64,000 nt of DNA, taken from Pycnopodia helianthoides. Lineage: Eukaryota > Echinodermata > Asteroidea > Forcipulatida > Asteriidae. The stretch lies in contig CM063262.1 in the NCBI GenBank assembly GCA_032158295.1, positions 2,203,394 through 2,267,393 on the forward strand. The letters are read 5' to 3'. Position numbers and translations under genes: made by a program. Each line of letters starts with the position of its first letter. Positions within the stretch are counted from its first letter, which is position 1. The notes beneath the pieces are model-generated. The model searched no databases, was not told the origin of the DNA, and was given only the letters and a program-made list of their open reading frames with translations. This document shows positions 35,148 through 47,500 of this stretch, one piece after another.

Positions 35148-35430
35148 GGCTGTCATGGCCGAGTGGTACTGCACCAGACTTTAAGTAACTGGTGTTGCCA
35201 AGAGTGTGGATTCAGGTCCTTGTCATGGCACTTTGTGTCCTTAAAGTTAAAAGCAAGATGTTCTATAATGGCTTTGTGTCATTTGGATGGAATTTAAAGC
35301 CGTCGGTCCAGTGTGTTGTTTTATGCACGTTGAGTTTTCCAGTTACCTACACTTACGGAGCGTCCCAAAAAGTCGGGCAAGTTCTAGCTATGCAAAAGAA
35401 CATTCCCGTGGTGGGGGTTGCATCTTTATG
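35148..35430 (+). mobile_element. tRNA-derived SINE-like copy (degenerate)
   Basis: The head TGTCATGGCCGAGTGG is well conserved, and the box B region (GATTCAGGTCCTTGTCATGG) is degenerate. Confidence 0.5.
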
Positions 35431-36010
35431 ATATTTTTTCAGTTTTTGTCTAGATCCAACTTGCCGGATACTTTTATCCGTGACTAATTGGGTTCAATAC
35501 TCACTGAATGTTCTTCCAAGTGCATTGATTTGGTGACTCATGTTCATGAACATTTCATTTTTAATCTATGTCGGAGAGTTTTGGGAACATTGAGACGCTG
35601 CAGACATACTAGCCTTGGTTTAAGACCCTCCTGTTATTAATATCTTCCCATGATCCATCGCCACAAGAGGGCGCACTCTCACCGGAGACCGCTGTCATGG
35701 GAGTCCGCTCCTGTGATAGCGGTTCTCAGGGTGATAGGCTAGCGGTTCGTGGTTGATGGCCCCCTCTATTGCATCGACAAGGGAAATTAACAACAGGAGT
35801 ATAGCTTTCTATATCAATCAACGGAAGCATCTTTAACCAAGACTACAGACATACCGGTCAGGTGAACTGCCTTGATCTACATATTTGTATACACTCAGAA
35901 TAACTTATTAAACCCAGCCTTCAAAGAGTCTCCAATTAGCATAATTGGTGCCCCTCGCCCCAGTAATGAGTACCCACAATACTCTGAACTTCCTCCAAGT
36001 TCGAGGGAGT

Positions 36011-36200
36011 CCAGGGCCATAGAGCTGCTTAAACACAAAAAGAAGCTCAGCACAGCAAAATGATGCTCACCAGAATAAGGTTATCAGTCAAAGTAACATG
36101 TCAAATGCACCATCTTTGACTGGTATCCTGCAAAGTTTTTCGAAGCACAAAATTGTGAAGCAACATTGTCTCCTTAAAAACAGAGCTGAAATTGGGCCCA
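36011..36200. mobile_element. GGGCCCAATTTC foldback element
   Basis: A copy with a diverged left end and an intact GAAATTGGGCCC right end. Confidence 0.6.
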
Positions 36201-36326
36201 GATTATTAACACATTGGGCTATGGTGACCTTGCTTTTGCCAAGATGCCCTCTGTTTGGTGCCAATCAAAATCTGCCTTTTCCAAAAACAAAAGGTCGTTG
36301 CATGTACCTTTTACAGGATCAATGAC

Positions 36327-37367
36327 TTGGGTTTCAGGGGTAACTGTTATTGCTTAACTTGTCTTGTTACTTGTGTTGGGACAAGTTTTAAATTATTGTT
36401 GACATTTTTGGTCTTTGGAAGGGCAGATGAAAAATATGTCAAGCCCTGATGCCACTTTTTCATAATATGAACTATGGAAAGAAATAGCGGTAAACAAGAA
36501 TCAAAATGGGGAATTGAAAATGAAAGTTGATCAACAACATGACAACATGATTGAAAAATTTCAGTCTGATTTCCAGGAATCTTTCATTTACAAGACCCCC
36601 CCCCCCCCCCCCCCCCGCTGCTGGTAGTGGGAAAAAAAAACAAGAAAAAGCAAGACCCAATTCAGATTCCTTGTGTGCAAAGCGCATTTTAGACCAACGT
36701 GGGATAGTTGGATAAAAATAGCATCTTTACACAAATTTTTAAATTCCAAAAATAAAGTAGTGGCAGACAATGTGTGTGACATCAGCCGTGTGTGCCATGT
36801 ATTACTGTGTGTAATGCAACCACGTTTCGAGATGGTACTTTAAATTGAACACGTACACAATTTATTCTAAAGAGCTGCACCCTTGTTTCGTATCCACAAT
36901 CCTCACGACCCTCCAGTTACTCCTTCTTTAAATTGTTGGATTAAAAACCCAGACCACTGCCAACGGGACAGGTGCCTTCACCATTCTCCATGCTTAAGAG
37001 TTGGATGGATGTCTCCCTCTGGGTTCCGAAAGAAGCAGTTTCTTGTTTTATTTATTAGTATTACCAGCGGCGGCGGGGGGGGGGGGGTGTCTTGTAAATG
37101 TAAGTTTCCTGGAAATCAGACTGAAATGTTTTCAATCAATAACCTGCCATCATATGTTTTTGATCAACTTTCATTTTCAATTCCCCATTTTGATTCTTGT
37201 TTACCGCTACTTCTGTCCATAATTCATAATGAAAAAGTGGCATCAGAGTTGTAACATTTTTTCCATCTGCCCTTCCAAATACCAAAAATGTAAAAGTAAG
37301 GAATTCCAAAATTGTCCCAACCCAAGTAACAAGACATTGTCACAATAACAGTTACCCCCAAATCCAA
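36327..37367. repeat. 1-kb foldback with G/C-tract arms
   Basis: The left arm (36327-36660) and right arm (37015-37367) are diverged inverted copies sharing ACAAGAATCAAAATGGGGAA, AATTTCAGTCTGATTTCC and a run of 18 or more C that faces a run of 13 or so G. The spacer is ~350 bp. No ORF of note. Confidence 0.75.
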
Positions 37368-37790
37368 ATTGTTGGCTTTTAAAGAATTCAGTTCGAGGAA
37401 CCGGTTACCATGCAATAAAAACTATTTTTGTATAAAATTGTTAGAACGATTTTACAGCTGGAACGTTAAGCAAAATTGTTCATCGGCTCAAGGTTCCAGC
37501 ATGGAGGTCTACCTCCATGGTTCCAGGAACCAACGTTTTCGTTGTATCATGAAAAATAATGACTAGAAAATTATCAACTGCACGACGACCAGCAACTTTT
37601 TTTTTAGTACGTCCAGACGCTCGATCTGCAAAAGGAAGAACAGTAAACGCACGAAATGCCGATGCAGCAGCCGGCACGTCGCAAACCGACTCAGCTCAAG
37701 CACCGACAAAAAAGTTTCAGCAATTTCTCCCCCAAATTCCCTCAATAACTCCTTCGTTTCTATTGGAAATTAATCAGTCATAGTTCTTAC

Positions 37791-37930
37791 CTAGGCTCCA
37801 GAGCTTGTTCTAACATATCCATGTGGATTTGCCCAAACTAAGGACTGCAAACGAATCAGGGATGCTGCACAAAGTCACGGGGCCAAACACTGGGTCATGT
37901 GGCTATACATGTGACATTGGATGAAAAAAA
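37791..37930 (-). other. Possible 5' UTR exon of the USF gene
   Basis: A good minus-strand donor (GCCTAG|GTAAGA) ends a GC-richer stretch about 3.9 kb upstream of the USF start codon. An AAAAATGGCCGAC motif near 37928, reminiscent of a YY1 core-promoter element, lies just beyond. No RNA evidence is available, and the 5' boundary is a guess. Confidence 0.25.
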
Positions 37931-40645
37931 TGGCCGACGTTTTCAACGTTCCCATTCTACAGCGTCTGTTCGCGTACTTTGATATGGGGTTATTTTACGT
38001 GGCCATATCATTCCGCGATGTCGTTATTTTCTCCACATGAAAAGTAGCTTTTTAACCATGATTTCATTTGATATTGTGATAAACCACCAATTATTCACAA
38101 GATTGTTGTATAATTTGGAAATATTGTGGTGTTTGAGACTACGTTTGGGTCTATATTATGTTGCGTACTGTGATCGTCGATGTGTCGAGGTCGTGATGCG
38201 GCTAGTGATCGCCCGTTCCCGGCAGTTATCGTGGAATCGAAATCGCACGGTAGCACCTGATTTCAGCCAATCACATGACAGGGATCCTGGAGTTCACGCA
38301 CACATGGACGTGACCCAATGATAATCAAACAGATTATTTTCTAGGTCCACTCACGGCTTGATTGTGGTTAGGCAGGGTGACATTGGATGAATCAGGGCGG
38401 TAGGGGGAGGGGAGATGGAGGGGTAACGGGAGGGGCGGCTTGTGGTGGCATGGTACGGTGGTGGTAGGGGGCTGACTGGGATAGGCCCTAATCTATTTTG
38501 AAACAAAATAACCAGCAAATAACGAAAGAGAAAACAATCAACACACACCGAAAATTCACTATAGGGCCCTACTAATCACAATGCTTATCTCACCCAACCA
38601 AAAGAATCCAAGGCCTATTATCTAAAGCGAAATAAAAAAGCAACGCCCAGCCGAAAAAAAACCCTGATAAAAGAACTTATAGGCCTCACTGTCGGCTTCC
38701 AAACACCACAGTGATGTACGTACGGGTCAGTAACTTGAACAGACGGTTTCTTTTCTATTCTAAAAAAAACTTGTTTTATTCATGATTCAACAATGTTACA
38801 CATGGCAATTAAATTGCTATAATGAGAGCATATCTACTGTGGCTGCATAGTCCGCCTTCCGTGTATGCGATTTGAGTTCCGCTTTCGATGACAATCTATA
38901 CTGTTTGTACAATTGTTCAATTGAATTGGGATTTCGGACTTAGTGAGTGTAATTCCCCTCTATCCCGTTTCCGAGAAATTTGTTTCCTCCCGAATCTAAA
39001 AATGGAATAAAGATTATTTGCCATACCAAGTTTTACCATAACAATGGTTATAAAACCGGCAACATTTTAAATGAAGAGCATAATATGGTGGTAACATGGG
39101 GGGGGGGGGTATAGGCCAATAACAGTTCTATAGCTAGCAGCTCTTTAATCGACGTATAATCATAGTACCGCCATCTTGTTTTTTCTGCCACACAAATCAA
39201 TGTCAACCTTGTAAGTCCATACGTCACACACGAGAAAATACATTGATTGCTTTTGCTTGATTGAATTGATCATTGATGAATGCGGTAGTCCTATTGATTT
39301 CAAAACCAAAAAGGACATAATCAGTAGATTGAATTGTGTCTACATTTACATAGAGTGAGTTAAATGAAAAACCATGAAATAAGTGTAACCCGGAAAAACG
39401 GTACACTTTGAAATAAATGAAAATAAAACTAAACCTTGGGGAAACTCACTTAATCTAAGGATCGAATAGGGTAAAGACGCGAGGAAATGCAAGAAGTGGG
39501 ACGACAACTCAATATGTAGGGTTCTCAACAAAGAAAAAAATATAAAAATTACTTTATTGATTATGAGGCAAAAGCGAAACCAGTGATCGAGATATAGCAA
39601 TAGACAGGGAACTCTAAACCAAGACCAATAGTAACCCCTTTTAACTGAACCCAGAATACTTAATAAAAGGAATTTATAGAAACCACTAAAATAAAATAAA
39701 ACCAACAAAACACAGTGCCAAAGAAGGTTACAAATTAAAATCAAAATGGCTTTAAAACCGGTTAAATAGCAGTAATACTTGAAAACAGGCAAGACTTGAA
39801 AATGGGGTAAAATATCACAGCTTGTGATGGGATCAGGAGAACACATAAATGTGGAGTGTTCCCCTTGTGCTGCCAGGCTGCTATCTGAAATGGGTCCTTA
39901 ATCAAAGGGGCTATTGTTGTAAGGTGTATCTTATCACAGTGTTATTTTACCAGGGGGAAACGATGCCACCTAGCGTCCAAACAGTCGATGATAGTTTGTG
40001 TTCCAGCAGTGGCAGGAAAAGTGATGGGTGTGTTGTGGCAAACACAAACATATCAAGATATAAAAATACATTATAAAAATACTCTTAGGTTGTTAAAAAA
40101 ATAATAGTAATAATAAATAAAACCTTTTCTCTTCCAACGCAGGAGTGAAATGATGGAACCGACTACAGGAAACATTGACGCGTCCTATTAAAAACAGTTG
40201 GATTACTAATTTAAATTAGTGCATCAAAGGGTGTGGTTTTTTTAAGTTGGGCAATAATTATTGTTCATTGTAAGCTTACCTGAATATTAACCTAAACTTT
40301 CCTATTTGCACTGAAGACCTGCTAATAAAGTGATGACATTTTTAGAAGCGATATGGCGTCACAAAAACTTAGGCAAGGCAAGATCCTATCGACTAGTGAC
40401 TTATGGGTAAATGTTGATTACAAATCTTTATCATTAACAGTTTATCATTAGCCGCAATAATATAAGTTTGGATTTTGCTCTGGTAGGCATTAGGCCTATA
40501 CTAAACCATTTGGCAACCGCATGGTATCTGTCCGTTTTTGCAAGGGGATCACTTATAATAATCCACAAAATATTTGAGATGGTAAAGCAATTAATTATTT
40601 CAGTTTCTCCTCTCCAGGAAATAAGCTTCCTTTGTTTTGTTTTTC

Positions 40646-40938
40646 TCAAGCGCATTCCAAAGCGTCTTGATACTTCTTGATCAAATGATGCCCGATGTCT
40701 TCCCGTCCAAGTTCGAACATGGCGTTAGCCAGCTCAACTGCCGTTTCGTGAGGGGCGTTCATCTTCAAACTCTTCGCCCGCCAGTCTCTCAGGGCAGCAA
40801 ACAGCCGTTCGTTCGGAGGGAAGCCCCTTTCGATGCTGCCGATTCGTATTTCAGGGAGACCGAGTGATACCGCCACCATGCGCCAGTCTGTTGAAAGGGT
40901 GCCTGCGATTCGAAGTAGATCTTGGTCACTGATGGGTC
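40646..40938 (-). CDS. Death-domain gene, exon 2 (death domain)
   Basis: It follows acceptor TCCTTCTTCTGCAAG, opens with PISDQDLLRIAG and ends YQDALECA then TGA. It holds the entire six-helix domain in one exon. Confidence 0.9.
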
Positions 40939-41529
40939 CTTGCAGAAGAAGGAGAGGGAAAAGTTACATTTTATTTGTTTTGAAAGAGATGAACATTTTG
41001 TGAAAACATTGACTGGACTTCCGATAGGAATTCAAGGTATGACGTATGATCCAAAATTTAAATAAAAACAACTTTCCTTGTCTTAAAAAAGCTAGACTAG
41101 GCCCTACTTTTTTACTTTTTTATGTAGGCCCTATAAAAACCTTGACCGATAACGTCTTGAGAAAGTTCCTTTTGGTTTTGCAAAAACTGCCGTGTTGTGA
41201 AAAATAAATTCTCCCAACACTTCTTAGTTTTATTCTTTATCCATTTCTATGGATTTCATGTTTGTGGTTAAGTTTAGAACCTTCTACCCGATGGTTGGGG
41301 TACAATTAAATTTAAAAAATCAATTCTTACAAGTGTATTCGGCAACTTATAATACAGCAATGTAGTTTTAATTATACTTTTGTTGTTGAATTTTGTTGTT
41401 GTTGCTGCTGCTGTTGTTGTTTATGTTGCTGTTCGTTTGGCATTATTTTTCACACTCACCTATGGGCGCCTGTAACGGAACATCTGAACAAATTTTGTAG
41501 TACGTTGTTGGGTCCCCGTTCCGTGGCAT
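40646..41529 (-). CDS. Death-domain-only protein, 2 exons, 120 aa
   Basis: Exon 1 is 41529-41460 (MPRNGDPTTYYKICSDVPLQ) and exon 2 is 40938-40646. The join is G|GTGAGT to CTGCAAG, phase 1, making GPISDQDLLRIAGTL. The ATG has an in-frame TGA three codons upstream, so the N-terminus is complete. Residues 25-118 form a death domain: TDWRMVAVSLGLPE, then RIGSIERGFPPNER, LRDWRAKSLKM and ELANAMFELGREDIGHHLI. This shows the conserved DW, helix-3 and LxxWR positions. Such domains self-associate in apoptosis and innate-immune adaptors such as FADD and CRADD, or at the C-terminus of NF-kB p105. No second domain (DED, CARD, TIR) is present. The exact family is not recognised. Confidence 0.85.
41390..41440. 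repeat. GTT/GCT trinucleotide tract
   Basis: A short imperfect microsatellite just downstream of the donor of death-domain exon 1. Confidence 0.85.
41460..41529 (-). CDS. Death-domain gene, exon 1 (start)
   Basis: ATG in context CCGAGATGCC encodes MPRNGDPTTYYKICSDVPLQ then API. The exon ends at donor ATAG|GTGAGT. Confidence 0.75.
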
Positions 41530-41540
41530 CTCGGATCAAA

Positions 41541-41548
41541 TGACGTCA
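41541..41548. promoter_or_regulatory. CRE palindrome TGACGTCA
   Basis: A perfect CREB/ATF consensus lies 12 bp upstream of the death-domain start codon. If transcription starts upstream, it would lie within or at the edge of the 5' UTR. Function is inferred from the motif alone. Confidence 0.4.
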
Positions 41549-41549
41549 C

Positions 41550-44500
41550 CGTAACGAAAAGTTTGTTTACTGCCTTGATACTGTAAAGGGGAAACGTACA
41601 ACAAAATATAAAGGATATCTCGGTGAAAACCGGTCACAGATAACGATTTTTATTCACTATCACAGTATGCCCCGTTGCATTTTGTCTAAGATAGCCTATT
41701 AAGCTGCCACGCATAAATACTTAATGCTAGAATTCATAAATAACGACAATGAAGAAAATTGCGGGGTACTGATTCAAGACCACGCGCGGATTAAGCAGCT
41801 TTGAATTCTTTATCGCCTTTTTACAGAAAGTCAGTCCACCGAGTGAATTGTTTCAGTCACTGATGTGAGCATGAAGGTAGAAACAGAAGAGCGGTTAATG
41901 TTTTCACTCAAAACATCGTCAGAAGGTTTGTCAGAGATCAGTGAAACTAAAACCTGTTAATGATCACCGCCACAAAAGAATCATGTACGTCGTGACCTGG
42001 GGACAATATGAAAACAAGACCAGAAACCGGCCTTAAAACCCCCCCACCCAAATCCATGATGGCAAATTTTTAGATTGACAAAAACAGTAACACTCACCTT
42101 GCACCTCAGTCTGACTTTTCAGCTAGACAAAATTTCGTACTCCCACTGGTATTTTCTCTAGGCTTGACAAAATTGCCTCAGATAAAGTTACAATTCTTCA
42201 AAAGTGCAGAACACTTCAATAAAACCAACACGTTCGAGCGCGGGTCCAGTAGTCGAAAATAAAACTGCCTAAAAAAAAATCAGTCGAGGAAAAAATACCA
42301 AGCTTCGTTCTTTCGGGGACTAGAGTCTTGTTGCATATCGTGTGAACGTATACACTAGAATCTGTGACGGGTCACACAGCCAGGACCTTGTGCTGAAATA
42401 CCGCGTTGCGACGTAAACAAGTTTTTGGTAGCCATGTGTTGTTTGATCGGAGGGGTGTATGCAACAATGCCCTTTTGGCCCGCTCGCTGATCCGATTAGA
42501 AACAGCTCCGAGTATTTGATTAACGGTTTTGCTCAAAGAATTTGGTGTTGGGCGGAATAAAAAAATCAATCATTTGGGGGCAGGTCGAGGTCAGCCTGGC
42601 AGAATTTTTTTTAGAAAGTGGCAAGAATGGATGAATTTCAAAGTTATAGCAACAAATAGAGAACCCTAAATTGGAAGAAATTTGTGACAAATGATGGAAG
42701 GGTGTTTTCGCGGCTACTGTGAACGTGAATATTTCTACGCGGCGAAAAAAGGTACGAACGATTTAGCGAGTTTGTTTTAAACTTCAAATTAAAGAGTTAT
42801 TATACCCCAGTTCAGTACTTTCCTGAAGACTAGCAGAGATACGGTTCGAAACGTCGAGACCATAACATCGTCTCTTTCCAGAGCCATCACTCTCTCCAAA
42901 GCAATTGATATTGAGGGCTGCATGCAAGTTACTGGTCACTTCCTTTGTGTGTGTGTGTGTTTTTTTTTTGTCTGGGTTTTTTGTTTTGGTCGTAGATAGA
43001 AAACTAAACGGGATGGGACAATTATTGTTACAAAACAATAGGTTTTCGGCTTTGAAGGCCGAACACCTAGAGAGCGTTTAGGGCCGGCTTGGAAGTTGGG
43101 GGGGGGGGGGGGAGGGAGGGGCATATCCCCAAACCTACTGTTCTTGTATATTAGTGTTTCATTGTAATTTACATGATGCCTGAAAATTACTTCCCAGCGA
43201 GTCCTTTTAAAAATGTTATTTTCTTGGATGCGCCATGACTAGCTTACAAAAAGGATGCTTTTGGGTTGCACATTTTTGTAGTTTTTTTTTTTTAATGTGT
43301 AGGGCCTACACTTTTAGTCTCGCAAAAAATCCACAAACAAACAATAATTTCAATTTCTGATGCATTGTCTATGTAAGTCAAGATTTGTCCTAGCCCACCT
43401 CATTGGGCTGGTATGGCTCTTATCCGTTTTTGGAATAATGGGTTGGCTTATGGTCTACAATCCCGGTCATATATCTCGTTAGCCCCACCCTGGCCACCGG
43501 CCCCGGTCAATGTTGGCATTCATTGCGCGAGTAAAAGTTTACACAACATTGGGGGTGGGGATGGGGGAGCAGGGGGATGAGAGAACAGGGGATGAGTTGC
43601 AGGGGACGAGGGAAACGGGGAGGGTATGGTTATTATCACTTGGCCCAATACTTTTGGTCAGGATCACAGTTACACACACTTCAAGACAATGAATAATCAC
43701 AAACTGCAACAACAAAAATAATTAGTTTATCAATAATTTAAGTAACATGCATGTTGGAGTGCATAGCATTTATTGGAACAGTAACAATTGACGAGACAAA
43801 ACGAGTGTGATTTCAGTGTGTGTTTAAAAAAAAACTACACAAATAAAAAATCTAGGTTTAGTGTGTCTGAAAACAGAATAACAGAGAAATAACTTCCCAC
43901 CACAGAATCTGTCAAAATAAAATTGACCACGAACCTCCAAAATGGTTGACCAGGAACAACCAAACTGCCAAAGATTTTTTTTATGGTGCTTTATTTTGTT
44001 CCATTTTGGTTCGATCTAAGGTGGTGGTGGTCAATTAAAAAAAGAGGCCATCTCAATTAATCTATTTGCGAGAAGAAGTCCGTTTCACAAGGTCTTATCC
44101 AACTTCCCACTTCAGAAGAGTACATTTTTGAAAAAGTAACAATTTGGAAAATTGTTCTACTGTGTCTGATCCACTTACATGCACCCTTTGGTCGTATTAA
44201 CACTCCCTTCTTCTCACAAAGATTAAAACAGATAGACCTTTTTTTCGGGAAAATCCAAGATATAATTTAGATTCTCTTTTCGACAAGGTGATCATCTGAG
44301 TGAAATAACAGATCTTCACCACGCAGGGTTTACGCTGAGGTTATTTCTACACGAGGCAATGAAAAACCAGAACGAGGCATCCGTCAAAAAATAGACTGGT
44401 GCCAAAAAGATGTTACGCCGTTCTGCTCTGTGATCTTTACATCATACCTCGGGGAACCTCACAACCCAGCGTGTGTGGAGACTATTACATGGAAGTGGTC

Positions 44501-47500
44501 TTCTCTTGTCGTTAGGATTCCCGACACACGTACAAGTGACAAAGACGTGAACAATTTATACATTTATATAAAATAAATAATTAGAGGTGATTTATTCGAA
44601 TCGTTCTACACAGCACGCGCAATGAGCTAGCCCGGAGTGGTCTCCTTGTGTGTACTCGGGTAGTAGCACCAAGGCCAAAAGACCAACAACCCCAAGGCCA
44701 GGTCTGATCTGGACCTCCCTTTGCCCTCCAAGATGTGTACGCAAAGATGATAATAACGCGTACACACTGGTGCACCCTCCCGCCGGCACCAAAGTTTTGC
44801 ATGCTTGTAAAAAAATGATCCGAATACACAACCTCTTTAAGTGACATCGTAAAGACTACAGAGACAATCCCATTGGATGGAATGCCTCCCAAAATATCAA
44901 CGCTGCATCTTCAAAATCGAATCTGATCGCGAATCGGACATCATTAAGATCTTAAAACATGATTGATCCGAATCAATTTGGATCAATCTCTGATCAGTCC
45001 TCAAACAAAAAAGCGACTTTTCTGCTTCTTGAGATCGAATCCTGACCAATCCGAAATCGACACAGCCGTTGACTTGATTGAAAAATTTAATACGAAATAA
45101 ACAATTCTGGTTGATAAATCATTGCAAAGTACCCACTGGTTCACTCGCTAACTTGGATCACCACTCTAGCACATCACGCACTTAACTACCTCTTCACTAC
45201 GATCAAACTTCATTCACTACCAAACATCGTCAGATTCGCCGTCATTTTCACTAACCAGTAGGTCTCGCTCAGAACCCCCCCCCCACAACCACCTCTCAAA
45301 CCGACGGGCGTGTCACCACTCCCCCGCGGTCACCATCCCAGCAATGCACTGCACGTAACCTCACTTCACACACATAGTTCCCCAACCTACAAGACGAATC
45401 ATGCTGGCAACATGATCCAACATAATGGGGGATACCCCCAAGGTCGATGTGTCACATGATTGTGAAGTTCAGGTCAAGTGCAGGTCAACCCCGAGTTGAT
45501 GAGAGCCGACAGGGTGACAGCGCCCGCCTCTAAAAAAAAACAGTGTACACCGTGGAGATGATGAAAAGATTTGTTGAAATTGGAATTCCTGTAATCATCA
45601 TATCCGATCTTAAAAATGGCACACACATGGGTCCTTCCCCAACCACCTACTGACTGACAGTTGGATACTTGTGAAAACGACAGCAAAAAATGATAATGTA
45701 TTTTTTTCTCTTTTCAAAACCAGTGGAAATAGAATACAATTGTGACTGATGTTAAATAAATAAAAACTATGGGGCTGTACAATTCAAAACGATATATACA
45801 TACATTTACACAAATATACAAAACTATTTACAGTATTAAACAAGTTAAAATAAAAATGGTATTCAATTGCTGCAAGGTTTGGCGATGAGGTTAAAAAATG
45901 TGATCTTTGTTGGGTAAAATGAAAACTTGCCCGTTGATTAAAAAAAAACTGACTAGCGAGAATTATTTAAACATGTCACACCCCAGGTCATGTGGTTTTA
46001 AACAATCCCTTCAAACTATTTTGATCTTCCAAGTTCAGTTTTTTTATCGCCAGACAAAAAAATGCTGAAAAGGTGAAAATACTTGGACGGACTAAACTGA
46101 TTTATGAAAAATAAAACCCATGATGACCTACACCCAGATATCAGTCAGAAATCATTTAAATAAATCGCTAATTACTTAATGTAAAAAAGTATGCTAATTA
46201 CCCATGCCAATTTATGCTAATGATGATTGACTCGTTATATTGAAAATAATTAAATGTACACAGTCTGTTTGTAAAGACAGCGCTGTGAATATTTAGGGTA
46301 TGGATCACCCATAAGAACCAACGAGAAATGAATCTCAGAGATCTTCGATATATAAAGAATCTACCGAATTAAATGAATACGAAAAGCTTTAAAAATATGA
46401 TGTTTTTTTTCTCGAACCATTCTCCCAAAGAAGGTACAACGTGTGTATTGAAACACAGCGGTACTTAAGATTAAAAAAATTATTTTTAATTAGACCTTTT
46501 TGTTTTGTTTAAGGAATATCATTGAATTATTCCTAAAAACTAACTACAACCAAACTGAATCTTAGTCAGAAACAAATGCATACCCATTTACCAGGAACTA
46601 CTCGTTCATGGCATTCACACGGTCAGAACTGTATCCATGGCAACAGATAGAAATCAACGACGATAAGGAAAGGCCTGCCCAATCACACCATGTAGTGGTA
46701 TTCTGATATCCGGTACCCAGACTCCAATCACTCGATCTTATGCTATATTCTGGCTGTCATTCGCTCGGCTCCATGCCGAGAGAATGGCTGACACAGCCAG
46801 AAGCCGAACATCAAGTCTGGTACCCATTGTTCTACCGATCTTATCTAATCCATCCACTACACAACGGCAGATTGAACAGCAAAGAAACCAGTCTGCTGAC
46901 ATGAAATACAGAACACTTGGTGAACGTTTCACTTGTAATCGTCTCCCAAGCAGTTGAATAACGACAACAAAAAATAACGGAAAGTAAGGAAAAACTGTTG
47001 GTTAAAGAGAACTATGCACTGCCTCTGGCCCATCCAACATCAGAGAGGGACTTCGCAGGCAAACTAATTTCCAGACGGCTTTGAACTAATTTAATTACGG
47101 ATGAAATGATGAAACAGACGACGCAAACAAACGGACAAATGAAAACAGACTTATAGAATTATTGAAAGACTGCAATACTAAAGATTAAAAATTACTTTTT
47201 ACTCAGACCTTTTTGTTTTTGTTCTAATGAATATCACTAAATTATTACTAAAAACTAACTACAACCAAACTGAATCTTAGTCAGAAACAAATGCATACCC
47301 ATTTACCAGGAACTACTCGTTCATGGCATTCACACGGTCAGAACTGTATCCATGGCAACAGACAGAAATCAACGACGATAAGGAAAGGCCTGCCCAATCA
47401 CACTATGTAGTGATACTCCGATATCCGGTACCCAGACTCCAATCACTCGATCTTAAGCTATATCCTGGCTGTCATTCACTCGGCTCCATGCCGAGAGAAT

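Larger units (their letters stand above)
33930..40640. other. Gene-free region upstream of USF
   Basis: It contains a 140-bp tandem duplication (34321-34605), a SINE-like copy (35148), a GGGCCCAATTTC copy (36011), a 1-kb foldback (36327-37367) and the putative USF 5' exon. 38000-40600 shows nothing recognisable except one hydrophobic ORF. Confidence 0.5.

Noticed and set aside
37559..37783. Arg/Ala-rich 74-aa plus-strand ORF
   Set aside because: It lies beside the putative USF 5' exon and looks like a GC-rich chance frame with no homology.
42372..42569. 65-aa minus-strand ORF with a helical look (VNQILGAVSNRISERAKR)
   Set aside because: No splice sites, no neighbours of a retroelement, and no family I recognise.
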